Positions 1-12,300 of a DNA stretch of 64,000 nucleotides are shown here, in pieces (positions within the stretch are counted from its first letter, which is position 1; each line of letters opens with the position of its first letter). The notes beneath the pieces are model-generated. The model had not been told where the DNA came from and did no database searches. It saw only the letters and a list, made by a program, of their open reading frames with translations. Source of the stretch: Oscheius onirici. Taxonomy: Eukaryota; Nematoda; Chromadorea; Rhabditida; Rhabditidae. The stretch spans positions 5,394,064 to 5,458,063 of the forward strand of contig OW051468.1 in NCBI GenBank assembly GCA_932521025.1, in the 5' to 3' direction. The position numbers and the translations under genes are program-made.

Positions 1-990
1 TTCCGAAGCAATTCCTTGAATCCACAGCGGTGTTTGGTATAGTTCTTGGATGGCTTTCGGTTCCGTTTAAGGGAAAACTGATAGTGCTCTCTGGCAGCGC
101 GCTTTCTGCTGAAGAACGGAACTTCTTGACATTTTCTGTTCCTAGACCAAAATTGAGCTTTATCTTGTTTTTCTTGCTTTCTCCTGGTTTTCAGTCTCCG
201 ACCGCTTCGTCTGGAACCCCTGGGACAAATGATAGCTGTGCACCCCTCAGTTTTCCCACTCAAACGAGAGATGAACCGTGGTTCCAGCACCCTGAAGAGC
301 TAGCCATCAATCCGTGTCTTTTGTGTACGGTCAGTCAACTTTTGTTGTTTGGCTACAGGCATAAAAGCCCTGTATGCTGCCTTCTGTCCTGCTCTAATTT
401 CACTAGTTTCTCTATCTCCATGTCCATATGATCAGTTACACTTCCCCGCGCAGTTTTCGTTGTATTCAGTAATTCTGTAATTGCGCGAAACCCTATTCTC
501 CATTACCCCTTTCTTGTTTCACCTCTACCTTCCAATCGATTTGTTTCTTCCCACTTCTATGTACGTAGTCATATGTCTTCTACGAGCGTTTTCACCGTAC
601 TCTTATAGCTTTATTCCCATTTCACCCTAACAATAAGCCATTGCCCTGATTCTGCTCCATTTCTATTCTTTGGTCTCATCTTGTTTTCCTGCTTCCCCGT
701 CACTACTGTTCCTGTTCTCCTGCTATCTTGCCATCATTTGTTTGAGTTCTGTTCCAAATGCTCTCCTCATATACATAGGCGTTCTGCATAGTTTTACCCT
801 TCTTTTTCTCAACTTTCTCGCATCTGCTGAACGAACCATGATTTACCCGTCTCTACACGTAGACTTTGTTCAAAAAAGCTTCTTCTAGCTTCCGTAGGTG
901 TGTCTCTTTTGCATATTCTGTGTTTTCCGTTGCCTGGATGCAGCGAGCCTTTCGACGCGTTCCGTTGTTTAGTCGTCTTTTCTCCCCTTG
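1..990. other. Non-coding left flank with fold-back element fragment
   Basis: No convincing gene is visible before the SAXO-like start at 991. The stretch is pyrimidine-rich. Positions 13-50 match 50111-50148 base for base over 38 nt, and 353-377 match 50915-50939 with two differences. The left part therefore appears to hold a decayed relative of the fold-back element at 49964-51727. Open frames here show no recognisable domain. Confidence 0.55.
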
Positions 991-3108
991 ATGACCAGCC
1001 AGAACGAAGAAAAGTGTATATGCCAGATTTGTCAATGCGGGTGAGTCTGCTTCTCCTTACTCTCGAGCTCCCATTAGTCAGCACAAATGTGGGCACGTGG
1101 ACGAGAAATGGGCAACAAAGGGAGGCATTGACGGCAACACCGAGTACAATGCACAGTATCCGGCCAAAGCTGGAGAAAGGTCTGCCTTTTTTAGTTTCGG
1201 AACTGAAGGGATTCAGGTCTCGCGCTATACGACCAGCTCAGACCGTTCTCCAATCTGGAGATTTCAACGGAGTGACAACACACAAGGTAGACTACGGCGA
1301 GAAACAAGCAGAGAAACAGCTGGCTTTTCGTCCTTCTACTACCGTAATCCAGAGTGGCGATTTTGACGGAACTACTACTCAGAAAGTGGACTACAATAGG
1401 AAAAGAGTAAGAGAGTAAAAGTGATAACAAGATCTATGTGTTCAAGGGAGAGAGACAGGCAGCATTTCGACCGCCAGTTACTGTTGTCCAGGGTGGAGCG
1501 TTCAATGGAGAGACAACGCAAAAATCGGACTTTGGCCGGAAGCAGGTTGGTTATAGAAGATGGAGGGAGACAGTTTCTTCAGGCTGAGAAACAAGTAGCT
1601 TTCCGTCCTCCGACTACAGTAATACAAAGCGGAGATTTCGACGGAGTTACTACTCATAAGGCTGATTACGAGAGGAAGCAGGCTGAGAGACAGGGCCTCA
1701 TTCGACCGCCAGTTACAGTGCTTCAAAGTGGCGAGTTTGCTGGTAACACTACGCATAAGAGTGATTACGGTAGAAAACTGGTGTGGGAAAGATCAAAATT
1801 GCTAATACTGTTGTTTTAGGCTGAGAGACAGGCAGCTTTCCGACCCCCGACTACGGTAATCCAGAGCGGAGACTTTGATGGGACGACTACCCAAAAAGCC
1901 GATTTTTACAGGAAAGAGGTACCAGTCGGATTTTACTCTGGACTTTACATCAACTCGTATATTATCAAGATACGGTTGTCAATTTCGATACGCAGCCTTG
2001 CTGCAATACGAGTTTATGAACGCTTATTGTTAGTAATAAAAAGCACATGCATCTGTTGTAAAATTACTGTAACCTCCACGACTCTTTCAGGCTGTGAGAC
2101 AAGGAGCCTACAGACCACCGGTCACTATTGTTCAAAGCGGAGAATTTGCCGGTCGAACGACCCATCAGGCTGACTTTGAGGCTAAACAGGTGCTGGGACA
2201 GAGAATATTTCATAAACCTTATAGGCTGCTCGTCAATCTCCGTTCTATCCTCCAGTAACAGTTGTTCAAAGTGGAGATTTTGATGGAACGACCACTCAAA
2301 AAGCTGACTTTGACAGGAAACAAGTGAATTTCCAATATTTGCTTTGCTACCCTTTTTTAGGGAGGACGACAAGCGGCTATTCGTCCAAATTCGACGACTC
2401 TGATTCCAGATGGGAAAATGGATGGAGAGACTACGATGCAGACTGACTTCAGACGCAAACAGGCTGAAAAGTGTGTTCAGTTTGGGTAGAGAGACAAATT
2501 GTGGTTCAGAGTGATTCAAGTTCGTCCGAGAAGTCACGAAGTGAGAAGTGACCAGCCTTTTGCCGGCTCGACAACCTACAAGGACGGATTTCTGGGAATG
2601 GCTGGCGAACTGAGCAGGGCAATCCGACCCGGTCAGCAGCTTCAACTTCCAGACGGATCCTTTGAGGGCAACACGACTCAAAAAGTCGATTATACGCGAA
2701 AAGTTGTGGACATCTGTCCGGCTGAGAAAGTGCTGACCAGAAGGTGAGGAGAACAAAGTCAGAATTTATTCTCTTCCAGAGACAAGTCTTTCCAGTACAT
2801 GGAAGATCGGAATGGACACAGATTCTACTCCAGAACAAGACACGGAACCCGTCTTCCGAACTTAATGGTCTCCGTCCAGTGATACTAAATTATGAAACGA
2901 GCCTCTTTTTCTTTAGCACCAAGGGCTTCTTCCGCGGAAGCAACGTCTGGGCGGATGGAACGGGTTTCGAGAGCGGGACTGGTCGCGGCCTAACAATGCT
3001 TTCGCCCCACGGAGTCCCTCCATTGCGCACTCTAAATATTTATATATTCACTTACTACTTGTACATCTTTTCCCGATACTTCCAAACTCATTTATGCACT
3101 GGCATTAG
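991..3108 (+). CDS. SAXO/STOP-family microtubule-stabiliser-like repeat protein
   Basis: SAXO (FAM154/STOP) proteins bind and stabilise axonemal or centriolar microtubules through short Mn repeats. The start at 991 opens a Cys-rich N-terminus (CICQICQCG, then QHKCGH across the first intron at 1041-1077) that resembles the family's N-terminal Cys motif. About eleven repeats of roughly 33 residues follow, with consensus RPPTTVIQSGDFDGTTTQKxDYxRKQ; FDGxTTxxxDY is the Mn-like core. Introns are tiny (1180-1216, 1407-1446 and 1546-1582 are 37-40 nt) and several fall at repeat boundaries, as expected from exon duplication. The last two repeats are degenerate. The C-terminal exon after about 2930 is Trp/Arg-rich, and its frame and the stop near 3108 are less certain. 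Family assignment is inferred from the repeat core and Cys motif only. Confidence 0.7.
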
Positions 3109-4224
3109 ACGCGAAAGATTTTGAACCAACTATTGGAACAATGAACCCCACTAGGTTTTTTTTAAACAAAAATCACAATGTACCGAATTAACCTCGTAGT
3201 CAAATACTCCACAAACTTTTCTTACGATTACTATTCGGATCTCCCACCGAGGGAGCATCGTCTCCCAAAAAGCTCCTCTACAATGACGCTCACCCTTTTT
3301 TCACTCATTCTGTCTCCATATAAGTATTTATCTGGATTTCTTCAGTGATTGTAACACTGAAAAACGTAAAGACGAGACTAATTGGGCGGTCTATTTTCTT
3401 CACTGAACATTCCTCCGGTCCAGCTAGACCCACTAAAAGGGAGTTTAGATGGTCGTCAAAGTGTGAATCAGAAACTTGTCTTTTCAGTCCTTTTTGCACC
3501 GTTTTTATAAAGTGGGAGAGAGAATGGAGCACAGCTGACGAGGTAACATCTGGTGTCTTTTGGGTCGCCCGAGGTCACTATTGTCCTCCCACTCTGTTGA
3601 TGCTTTCTTCCGATAAGCCACTCTGACGCAGAAAGAGACCCTCACTGACATTCCTTTAGTAGTTACTGTACAAAATTTCTCAATGAACTTAAAAACATGT
3701 TCCCCCAAGTTTTGTCAGTATCTGTTTGCAGCTCTCTTGAGGCTGTTTGCCATCGACGCATGGTCTTCGGATCAGTAGAAATGTGGTCACTTTCAATCAC
3801 TTTGACGCATCAGGCATTGTTCCCCCTCTTGCCATTCATCCGACACACGCCATCTGACCCGTTTCTTTTCTTATTAATTTCGTTTGGTTTCGCGCCTCAC
3901 GTAGTTTGGCCACGAGTTGGCAACAGCAAATAGTGACCCCATTCAACTCTTTCCCGGTTTGAACCCAAAGAATTATGCTACTGCTCAACTCGACTATCGT
4001 CTCTTTCCATCTGGTCGTTCATTAAAAATCACGTAGACGCATTTATTGGATCAGTTTCTCAAACAGAGACAGAGTGTTCGCTGTCTCCTTCGAGGGGGAA
4101 GATTTTCTCACTTCATCAAGACACTCTACCTTTCTTCTATTCCAGCTTTAGATCGGACATGCAGAACTTAAAGCGAGCCTCCCCCGCTACCCCTTTTGAA
4201 TTTGCGCGCGCAAATTCTTCGACT

Positions 4225-4300
4225 ACTGATTCAATGGTGTAGTGGTACTCTACGTGGTTTACTATTTTTGAAGTACTGGGTTCAGCACTTTGGCACGGTA
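4225..4300 (+). pseudogene. Second tRNA-like remnant
   Basis: An A-box-like string (ATGGTGTAGTGG, from 4234) is followed 33 nt later by a degenerate B-box-like string (GGGTTCAGCACTT, about 4278-4290). No full cloverleaf can be drawn by eye. It lies in the same inverted-repeat-bounded block as the minus-strand tRNA-like sequence. Confidence 0.22.
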
Positions 4301-4482
4301 ATTGTCTTTTGCTCATTCGTTTACACTTCTTATAAAACATATTAACGAAGTAGCGAGTTAGACAGTGAAAGTCTGTGCATTCGATAATGATGCTGAAGCC
4401 AATTTATGTACCCCGTTTCATATAAGGATGTCGAAAGATAAGCATCCCCGAGTATCCCAGAAAAATGCAAAAAAAACATTAT

Positions 4483-4553
4483 ACGCATGTGGGAATCGAA
4501 CCCCTGCTCATTTGTTTTACAGTCAATAATGTCATCCACTAGGCCAGTTAGCG
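4483..4553 (-). pseudogene. tRNA-like sequence, probably degenerate (GTA anticodon position)
   Basis: On the minus strand a consensus A box (TGGCCTAGTGGA, forward 4535-4546) and B box (GGTTCGATTCC, forward 4492-4502) sit at tRNA spacing. The loop CTGTAAA would give anticodon GTA (Tyr). The acceptor stem pairs at only about three of seven positions and the anticodon stem is weak, so this looks like a tRNA pseudogene or tRNA-derived repeat rather than a working tRNA. Confidence 0.4.
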
Positions 4554-5003
4554 GCGGGGATCCCGATCCTCGGCGACGCACATGAGTTTTGCTAATCAGC
4601 TAATACACGGTGCTAATCAGCAAGTGGGGAAGGCTCGCTTTAAATCGATTGGGTCAAAGACTATAATTTAAGAGGAAGGATCAACTAGAAAAGTGGGTAA
4701 ATATATGTTTTCTCTCTTTAAAAGGAAGAGTCTCCGATACAACTTCGCCCACATAGTGTGTGCACAAATGCAAACAGTAGGCAATATTTATCGACATTCC
4801 GGTATATCTTGACGCCTACTGTTAGTCGTGTGGGGTGGGTATAAATTTGCTTTGAGAGTCATTATCGGGTTAAAGGCCCACCAAACTTCCTCCTCCCCCG
4901 ACAGTTACTCATCGCTCTCGTAGTTTTCTCTGTTTGCGCTCCATAAAATGTTGTTCTCGCTCCCGTCTATTCCATAAACTTTCCTACTCTTTTATTTCAG
5001 CAT

Positions 5004-6097
5004 ATGGGCACTTTCGGCCGCTGGTCGGCCTACGGATCCTATGGTCGTTCTCTTCGTTACCTCTATTTCCTAGCAGCAATCTTGAGTACAGTCAGTTGTC
5101 TTCCAATCTTTTGGAATGTCTCTAATTCTAGCTCTATCTGATCGCTTGCCTGGTCTATGGCAGTTGGCTGGCTGCTTCCAGAGGAACATATGCCGAGTTA
5201 CTGTCTCCGTCTCTCTACGTCGATGTGGCCAGAATTCTAGCCGTTGTCTCGTCTCTCGCCATTATCAACCATGCTCTTGGCTGGATTGCTTTGAGACGTG
5301 AAATGAGATGCGGAATTTGCTCGGTACTGTTTCGCGTCATTTAGAAAGAAAAGACACTTTTTTAGTCAGCCGTCGTCTCTGTCGTCCTCTTCGTCATGCT
5401 CTTTCTCGGAGGAATCATGGGATTCGTCTTTCAAGATCAGGTACTCTATTCATTTATTCGATTACTCGAAAGGAACTTTTCTCATTTATTACCATTTGCA
5501 GTTGACCAACCAGATCCCTCTCAATCTGAAGATGCTAACCTCGCTTCGTGAACTCTACGGTAACAAGGAGATGGACGGAATTACCAACGCGTGGAACGAC
5601 CTCCAACAGAATGTCAGTTTGTTATGTTTACTCTCTCTCTCTCGACAGAGAACAGAGACCTCTATTTGTCTCTCGAATTATACTCACTCCCTTTCGTTAC
5701 AGTTCAAATGCTGTGGAGTCAACGGGACGGACGATGCGAGAGTCTGGCGAACTTCCAAGTGGTACATGCATCAGAAGGCTCCCAAGAGAATCCTTCCCAC
5801 TTCTTGGTAAATCAAGAATCTTTTAGAAATCAAAAGCATATTCAGTTGTGTTCCTGGGAAAGAGCAGCAGTGTATGTCTTCTGATCCAACTGATCCTGAT
5901 CCGAACTATATTTATGCGGCTACTTGCTACCAGCCGCTGCAGAATGATCTCCTCCACGTTGTAGGAGTCGCAGCTTGGCTGAGTATTGTTGCGAGTATAG
6001 TACAGGTAACAGTCTTTCAAACTTGAGACAAAAATTTATTTTTCAGTTGATCCCGTCGGCGTTGGCAGCATGGTACGCAAAGTTGATAAGAAAATGA
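5004..6097 (+). CDS. Tetraspanin
   Basis: Tetraspanins are four-TM scaffold proteins of plasma and endosomal membranes. The product starts [20 protein letters not shown] and continues into TM1. TM2 ([19 protein letters not shown]), TM3 ([18 protein letters not shown]) and a large extracellular loop follow. The loop carries the diagnostic CCG motif (FKCCGVNG), a second Cys pair across an intron (SCCVPG) and a further Cys (ATCYQP). TM4 ends in [16 protein letters not shown]. Five or more short introns interrupt the gene (for example 5093-5133 approximately, and one right after the CCG-preceding helix). The ATG lies 3 nt after an acceptor (ttatttcag), suggesting trans-splicing or a 5' UTR intron. 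A polyadenylation-like gaataaac follows near 6181. The orthologous subgroup is not resolved. Confidence 0.9.
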
Positions 6098-6365
6098 GAG
6101 ACGAGTGAAGGAGGGTCTGACTGATGACTGGTATTTGTATATAGAATTACGGTTACGAGCTTTAATTTGAGTTTTAGCTGTGAATAAACAGTTCATTAAC
6201 AAATAATATGGCTTGTTTAAATTGGCACAGACTGGAGATGGGAATGAGATCAGATTGCAAGAGACTACCGTCTTTCTTAGTGGCAGTTTCGATTAGCAAA
6301 AGAGGAGAATGAAAGAGAGTAATTTGGCTAGAAGGGACCTGAATGAAGTGAAATTGAGAGAAGAG

Positions 6366-9300
6366 TCAGACACGCGTTCGTTCCATATAACGACAGGTAG
6401 CACAGCACTTCTGACGGACCTCATTCGAGTCACACCTGCAAAAAAACATTTGTTTAGATCGTCTCATTAAGCAGGTTTGAAGATAAGGAAACTCACGTGT
6501 GGAAGAGCTTGATAATGTCACAAAACCGGGACTGATCTTCACAGGAGGCATCTGAAAAGGGAAAAATCGTACCGGGGAGCAGGCAGCTTGCAGTTTTTTG
6601 GACTTCGTATTCAAGAACTCATTTTCATGCCTTACGATGCTTAGAAAAAGTGAAGCTTTTGATCTTGTTCATGACTTGGCAAAACTTCGAAAACATTTAA
6701 TTTGAAATTGCATTTTCCACATGAACATCATTCCGTGCATCCAAAAAAGATAAAGTAGGTGCTCCACTATTGTATGCAGCAGTGATGGAGGCGTTTGAAT
6801 ATCGGAGCGTTCGTCTACACCATGAGTATGTACAATTTCAGTACTTACCCTGCATGAGAGCCAATGCCTCTGGTCGACAGACAGGAAGATCGTGAATGGG
6901 ACAGGCTCGTGCAGCTGATGGTCTTCTGGCTCCTTCACAGTTTCTTCCGGCTGCTTTTCCAGTGGTTGCCCAAACGCAGCTCAGAAGTCTCAATTGGACT
7001 CCTCCCGTGCCGCAGGTGCTGCTACAGCTTCCCCAATCGGAAGATCTCCATTCTGCCTTGCACATTTCTTAAACAGCGTCTTTTCACAACAGGACCCATG
7101 CACACTTACGAGTTTCACACTCTTTCCGACTTTTTGGCTGATTCGTCCTGTCACATCGATTCTCTTCCGTTTGTGTGCCATTGCTGTAGACACACTTGAT
7201 GTCCCGCTTCTGCTGGGCCAGTCCGTCTCGGATACATTTAGAGACTGTACATTCCGTCCAGTCGCTGGCCTCCCATCGAGGACAGTCTTCCCGATGACAT
7301 GGTCGCGTTTCAGCTGGTTTGCTTCCAGACAAAGTCAGACAGATGGCATCGTCGCCGCGACGACGATTGCCTTCAATCGCGACCTGACAAGAGATTCCTC
7401 GAGCCTGGTAGCCGGCAACTCCACAAGTTGTCTGGGTACAGTCTGACCAGTGGCCGATGCTCCACTCGGCATTGATCAGATCCTTGTACTTTCTCAGCTC
7501 TGTCGCAATGTCTTCTTCATTGTTCGCGTTCAGAAGAGCCTGAAATTGTGGGATTGTTTTGCGGTTGGCGTCATTTTGTCGTGCGCACCAACTGCAACGC
7601 ATGGAGACTGCGTATCGAAAGAGCTTGTCAAAAAGCAGCCTTTGTGTTATCCAAGTTGATGTTCACTCATTGAAATTAGTGACTGAACCTCAATGAAACT
7701 GATGTTCGGCTTGGTGTTCTGTTCTGGCCGCATCATTTCCGACGGCTTCAGACGATGAGCTTCATCATCCTCGTGATACTTGAATCTAAAAGAAGAGTTT
7801 TGTCTTTCAAAGGGGGACGTGTTTACATGAGGGTGACATTTCCCTGGAGACTATCCGTGAAGCATTCGTAGACGCCGGCATCTTCAAGTCGGGCATGGAA
7901 GATTCGCAGATGACCATTTGTTGAGACCTTGATATGAGCTGAAAACCTTACTTTTAGAGGAAGAAACAACTCTAAACCGTCATTCTTGATCTTGCGTCCA
8001 TTCTTGGCCCACCAGACCTTCTTCTTGTTGTACCCTTTGGTCGGACACTTGACCTTGATGCTCGTTCCCTGATAGACAGTTGCGAAGCCTCCAATTCCGA
8101 TGGTCAGCTTCTTTTCGGAGGCAGTCTGCTCAAAGACTCGATTACTGAGAAGTTGAGGGCGTTCACAAGATCCTGAACAAGAGATCATGGAACAAAAAAA
8201 GACTATTAACCCAGACTGCACATTTGAACAGCGATCGGTTTGTCGCCATTACACTCCTTTTCTGAGCGTCTATCTCGTCTGCCTCGGGCATCTTTTCCCT
8301 CACAGGTAACTCTTCTTCGCTGCTCTCCCGACCCACAAGACGCCGAGCATTCTGTCCATTCTCCGAGCTGAAACATTAGGCTCTTTTCACAACTTTCTAG
8401 AAAGTTACGATCCAGCTGGCGGGACAAGAGACAGCTCCACAGGTCTGGGTGTGAGGAGGTTTAGGACTAGGACACTGGCCGTCTGGCAAAACTATATGCG
8501 CATCAGCTCCTGAAAGTGGAGATTTCAGTCTTCTCGAAAGAATGTTACCCCCAGATCTGCTTACAGGACGAATGCATTTCACAGCCCGTGTACTGATTCC
8601 ACCTCCACAGCTGGTAGTACAAGCGTCATAAGCTCCTAGCTGAACTCGTTTTTCCATAAAAGAAGTCCAATAATGAATACCTGCCAATAGGGAGGACAAG
8701 CCTGCTGGTTACATGTCCTCGACTTTTCTGGAATCTTTCTCCTGTGGTCGCAGAAAGACCAGCCAACTGAACGTCCAGACGATGCCTCGACACATTTTAG
8801 CTGGGCAATCTGTTTGCCACCGAGACACGAGGCCGAACATTGTGACCATTCTCCGTACTCCCAGCGATAGGGAGCTGTGTCGGCTGGGGGAACCTTGGCG
8901 TCTTCTTGAAGAGGACAAGCCTTTGTCTCACATGGTTGGAAGAGAGTCGGTTGAGAGAGACCTGTCAATTTCTATCGTCTTGACCTAAGAAAAAGTCACT
9001 TTGACACTCGATGAAGGGCAGTTTGATGACATGAGCAGTGATTGGATGCAGGGCTATACAGTCAGCTACTCGGCTCTGAACACCCGGTCCGCACGTTGCC
9101 GAACAGTCGGACCATGGACCGGGAATAACTCTGTAAAGTGTTCACTCTCTTCCAGCTCATTGGGCCAGAAAATGCTCCTTTCCGCGAACGTCCATGAATC
9201 ACTGGGAGGAAATCTTTTGAGCCTTGCTTTTGGTTTTGTTTTGCGTGTCTCTATGCGCCAGATTGCGAGCGAAGTGCTCTCTGCCCAATATGGCATAATT

Positions 9301-12300
9301 CGCAGCCTCAAGTGTGCCCATTGTCGGATGGGACCAATTAATAGTGCCCAGCTATTTAAAGGGAACCTAAAGTCTGTTTGTAATTGGTGGATAAATTTGA
9401 ACACATGGTAAAGGTATGTTAAGGAGTGACTTCGCAATCTGATCGAACACGACACATGTCACTATCCTAGGCGAGAAAAATGAACGCGATCGTTTCACCG
9501 GATTTAAGGTAGTAAAAACCTTGAAACTCGCTCCAAAACCTACCTCGGGGAGTGTCCCCCGCCTCCATCCATAGGACTGTACGAGGATCCATCGAGAAGA
9601 CGTCGTTCTCCCCAGTCGACACTGAAACATTCGTACTCATTTAATTCTCGTCCCAAGACTCTCTTCATCTTTCACTCTCTAGCCTTTAAGCGGTTGCGGT
9701 CTCCGGGGATCAGTTTCCCGCTGCCCAGCTATTTATTATTGGACAATGATAATATTCTGTGCCGACAAAGGACCGGGAGCTGTGGACACGCGCCCATGAT
9801 AAGTGCCGGGCCAACAGAGATAATGAGTCAATTGACCAGGGTACTTTCCTTCAATTCAGATTTACATAATCGCGTCTGTGTAATGCGCCGGCGCGGTGGA
9901 CAACTTGACTCATTATCGCCAGGCACCGAACGACGGAAAAGTACCGCCGACAAAAAAGTTTTCGAGATTACACTTGGGAGTAGTGGTCATTCTGGCCAGA
10001 AGACTAAAAATTGTTGCCAGAGGCAGAGGTCAACGAGCCCCTAAGGAGATGTTTGTCATCTCGAAACATGGATTCTTCACTCTTCTCTACATTATAGTCA
10101 ACAGCGAGGATCTTTTGAGGGAAGGCAGAACTGAACAGACTCTCAGAATATCTTGTCTAGTATAGCAAAAATGTGTATTTCTCTAGAGGACGTCTGTTTT
10201 TTTAGAGTACAAACTCCTCTAGTTTTAAACCTCCCAAATCTGTTTAAATCTGTCACAAAAACTTTAAAGTATCATAAATCTACTATAGCCTTCCGGGAAG
10301 GTGCCGGAGGCTGTTTCGGGCTTTGAAAATCGCGCTTCGAGTGTTTTATTGGGCCGACAATCGCGGATGTGCAATACTCCCAAATGCCAGTAATCGCATT
10401 AGAATCAGCTGATCTGATTCTAGTTGTTTTTCTGTTATGAATAGGAATTTGTTATAGTCCAATTAAGGGTTACTGTAACTATTACTGTAAAGTGCAAGGT
10501 TTCGTCTCCCAAGAAAAATCTAAAGAATCTAACATAAGGAAGAACACATTACGACTTCTCTTTCCTAGTCGTTGTTAAAACAAAACAAAAAAAAATAAAA
10601 AGGAGAAACGACTGGAAAGGAAAAATGAGTACGAATAGGATATCCAGTTTCATAACAGACCGTTTTTAGAATTGCTAAACTTACAAGGCGGGTTGGCTCA
10701 CTCGGACTGTTGAGAATAGCAATAAGAGAAGTATCATGAGGATGAGTTTCTCGACCGAGAGAGATCACCTCGTCAGGAAGAGGCGAGGTCAGATAGCGCT
10801 GTGGGCGGAGCTGGGCACAAGACGGATGGCTACAGCTTACGGACCACTTTCGGTCAGGACTGACAGGAATAGTCGGGAGGATTAAAATGTACTCAAAGGG
10901 GGTCAACGAAAAGACGCGAGGTGTACTACATGGGAAACTAACTTTTGGTCGTCGTTGCTCATCGTCAAAGCTTGGGCTTCAGCTAGGGGACAGGGAACTC
11001 CGGCATAGCAGACGTCTTCCGAGGGCGGTCTTTGTGAGATAGCACAGTCAGCTCCTCCGACACATTCGGCCTGAACGACAAATTGACAAAGAACAAGAAG
11101 AGTGCGAATCAAATTCCTGATAAATTCCTAGCTGTTTTGATAGCGGCTGAATATCGAACGTTAGCGTGTTTTCAAAAGATAAACTGTCGGGAACGACCAC
11201 ATTTCAAAGGATTTCTCCGAAAATTGAACTGTCTCGCTCGTACCGATCTGGTCTTGATTCCTTGTCCACAAGAAGCGGAACAACGACTCCATCTACCAGT
11301 CTGCCAACGACCGCAAGTCTCGTCTCCGCACGTCTCTTCAGATACCTGAAGAGCACAGTTTTTTTCTAATAAGTAAATTTTGGTGAAATGGAAGGTGACT
11401 ATAAACTGACCGGCTTTGACTGATTGATACAGAAAGAGTCTGGCACATTGACAGAATGGGTAGAGGTCTTGTGAACACAGTAGACTGATCTGGCTTTGAT
11501 CCCGCCTCCACAAGGAGGGTGACACTCCGACCAGTCGGATGCCAGCCAACTGAAAATGACAGGTTTCGAAGAATTGGGTACAGTCACAGCAAACAGTGTT
11601 AGTCTGTTAGACGTTAAGCCATCCCATAGCGGGCAAACCATGCGCCTACCGTATTCCCGGGAGAACTCACCGACAACTGAAAGGGATAGTTTTGTGGCTG
11701 TTTCAGAGAGTCAGAGGGATTTAAAATACCTGGACGGACAGATAAGAGGAGGGCAGAGACGGATCTGTGGTTTGGGACGTAGTCGGTCCGCACAGAGACG
11801 TTCCGGGACAACTCGACCCGTGTTGGCATTGATACAGACTGAGACTGAGCGTGATTCTCGCGTTACCAGCTGAGCGTCGTCACAACTACCGGCACAGGGT
11901 GTGAATTCTCCTGAATCTGGTCTCTTCAACTGAACTTAACAGAGACGGTACCGGACTCTTTCCAAGCAAACTGAGCACTGTCACAGGTGTCTCCACGCCC
12001 ACCACAGACTCCGCAGGCGTCGAAACGAAGGGATGAGCCAACGACATCGTCACAGCCAACCACCTAGAGAATATTTTAGGTTAAAACTAAAAAAAAGAAA
12101 AACCTGACAGGATCCCTGACTGCAAACAGCTCGAGTTTTGGTCGACTGACACGGAGTCCCGTCCGCAACCCGCCAAAGGAATTGAATACCCGTGGTTCGA
12201 GACTTACAGACAACTTCGCACTGGAAAATGGTTATTTTTGTCTGCCACACCACAACAGTTACTCGGTCAGAAACAACCTTCATGCTGATTCGCAAAGGTC

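Larger units (their letters stand above)
4167..4644. mobile_element. Possible short inverted-repeat element containing tRNA-like sequence
   Basis: A motif reading TTAAAGCGAGCCTCCCCC near 4168 reappears in inverted orientation near 4625-4644 (ggggaaggctcgctttaa), with one difference. The roughly 480-bp block between holds two tRNA-like promoter arrangements. This could be a MITE- or SINE-like insertion. No clear target-site duplication is visible, so element status is tentative. Confidence 0.35.
3109..5003. other. Intergenic region with inverted-repeat element and tRNA-like boxes
   Basis: No supported coding exon is seen. The notable content is the inverted-repeat-bounded block at about 4167-4644 and two tRNA-like segments inside it, listed separately. 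The remainder is AT/pyrimidine-rich and unremarkable. Confidence 0.5.

Noticed and set aside
30-431. 133-codon open frame at the left edge
   Set aside because: No domain, pyrimidine-rich composition, and it overlaps sequence shared with the fold-back element.
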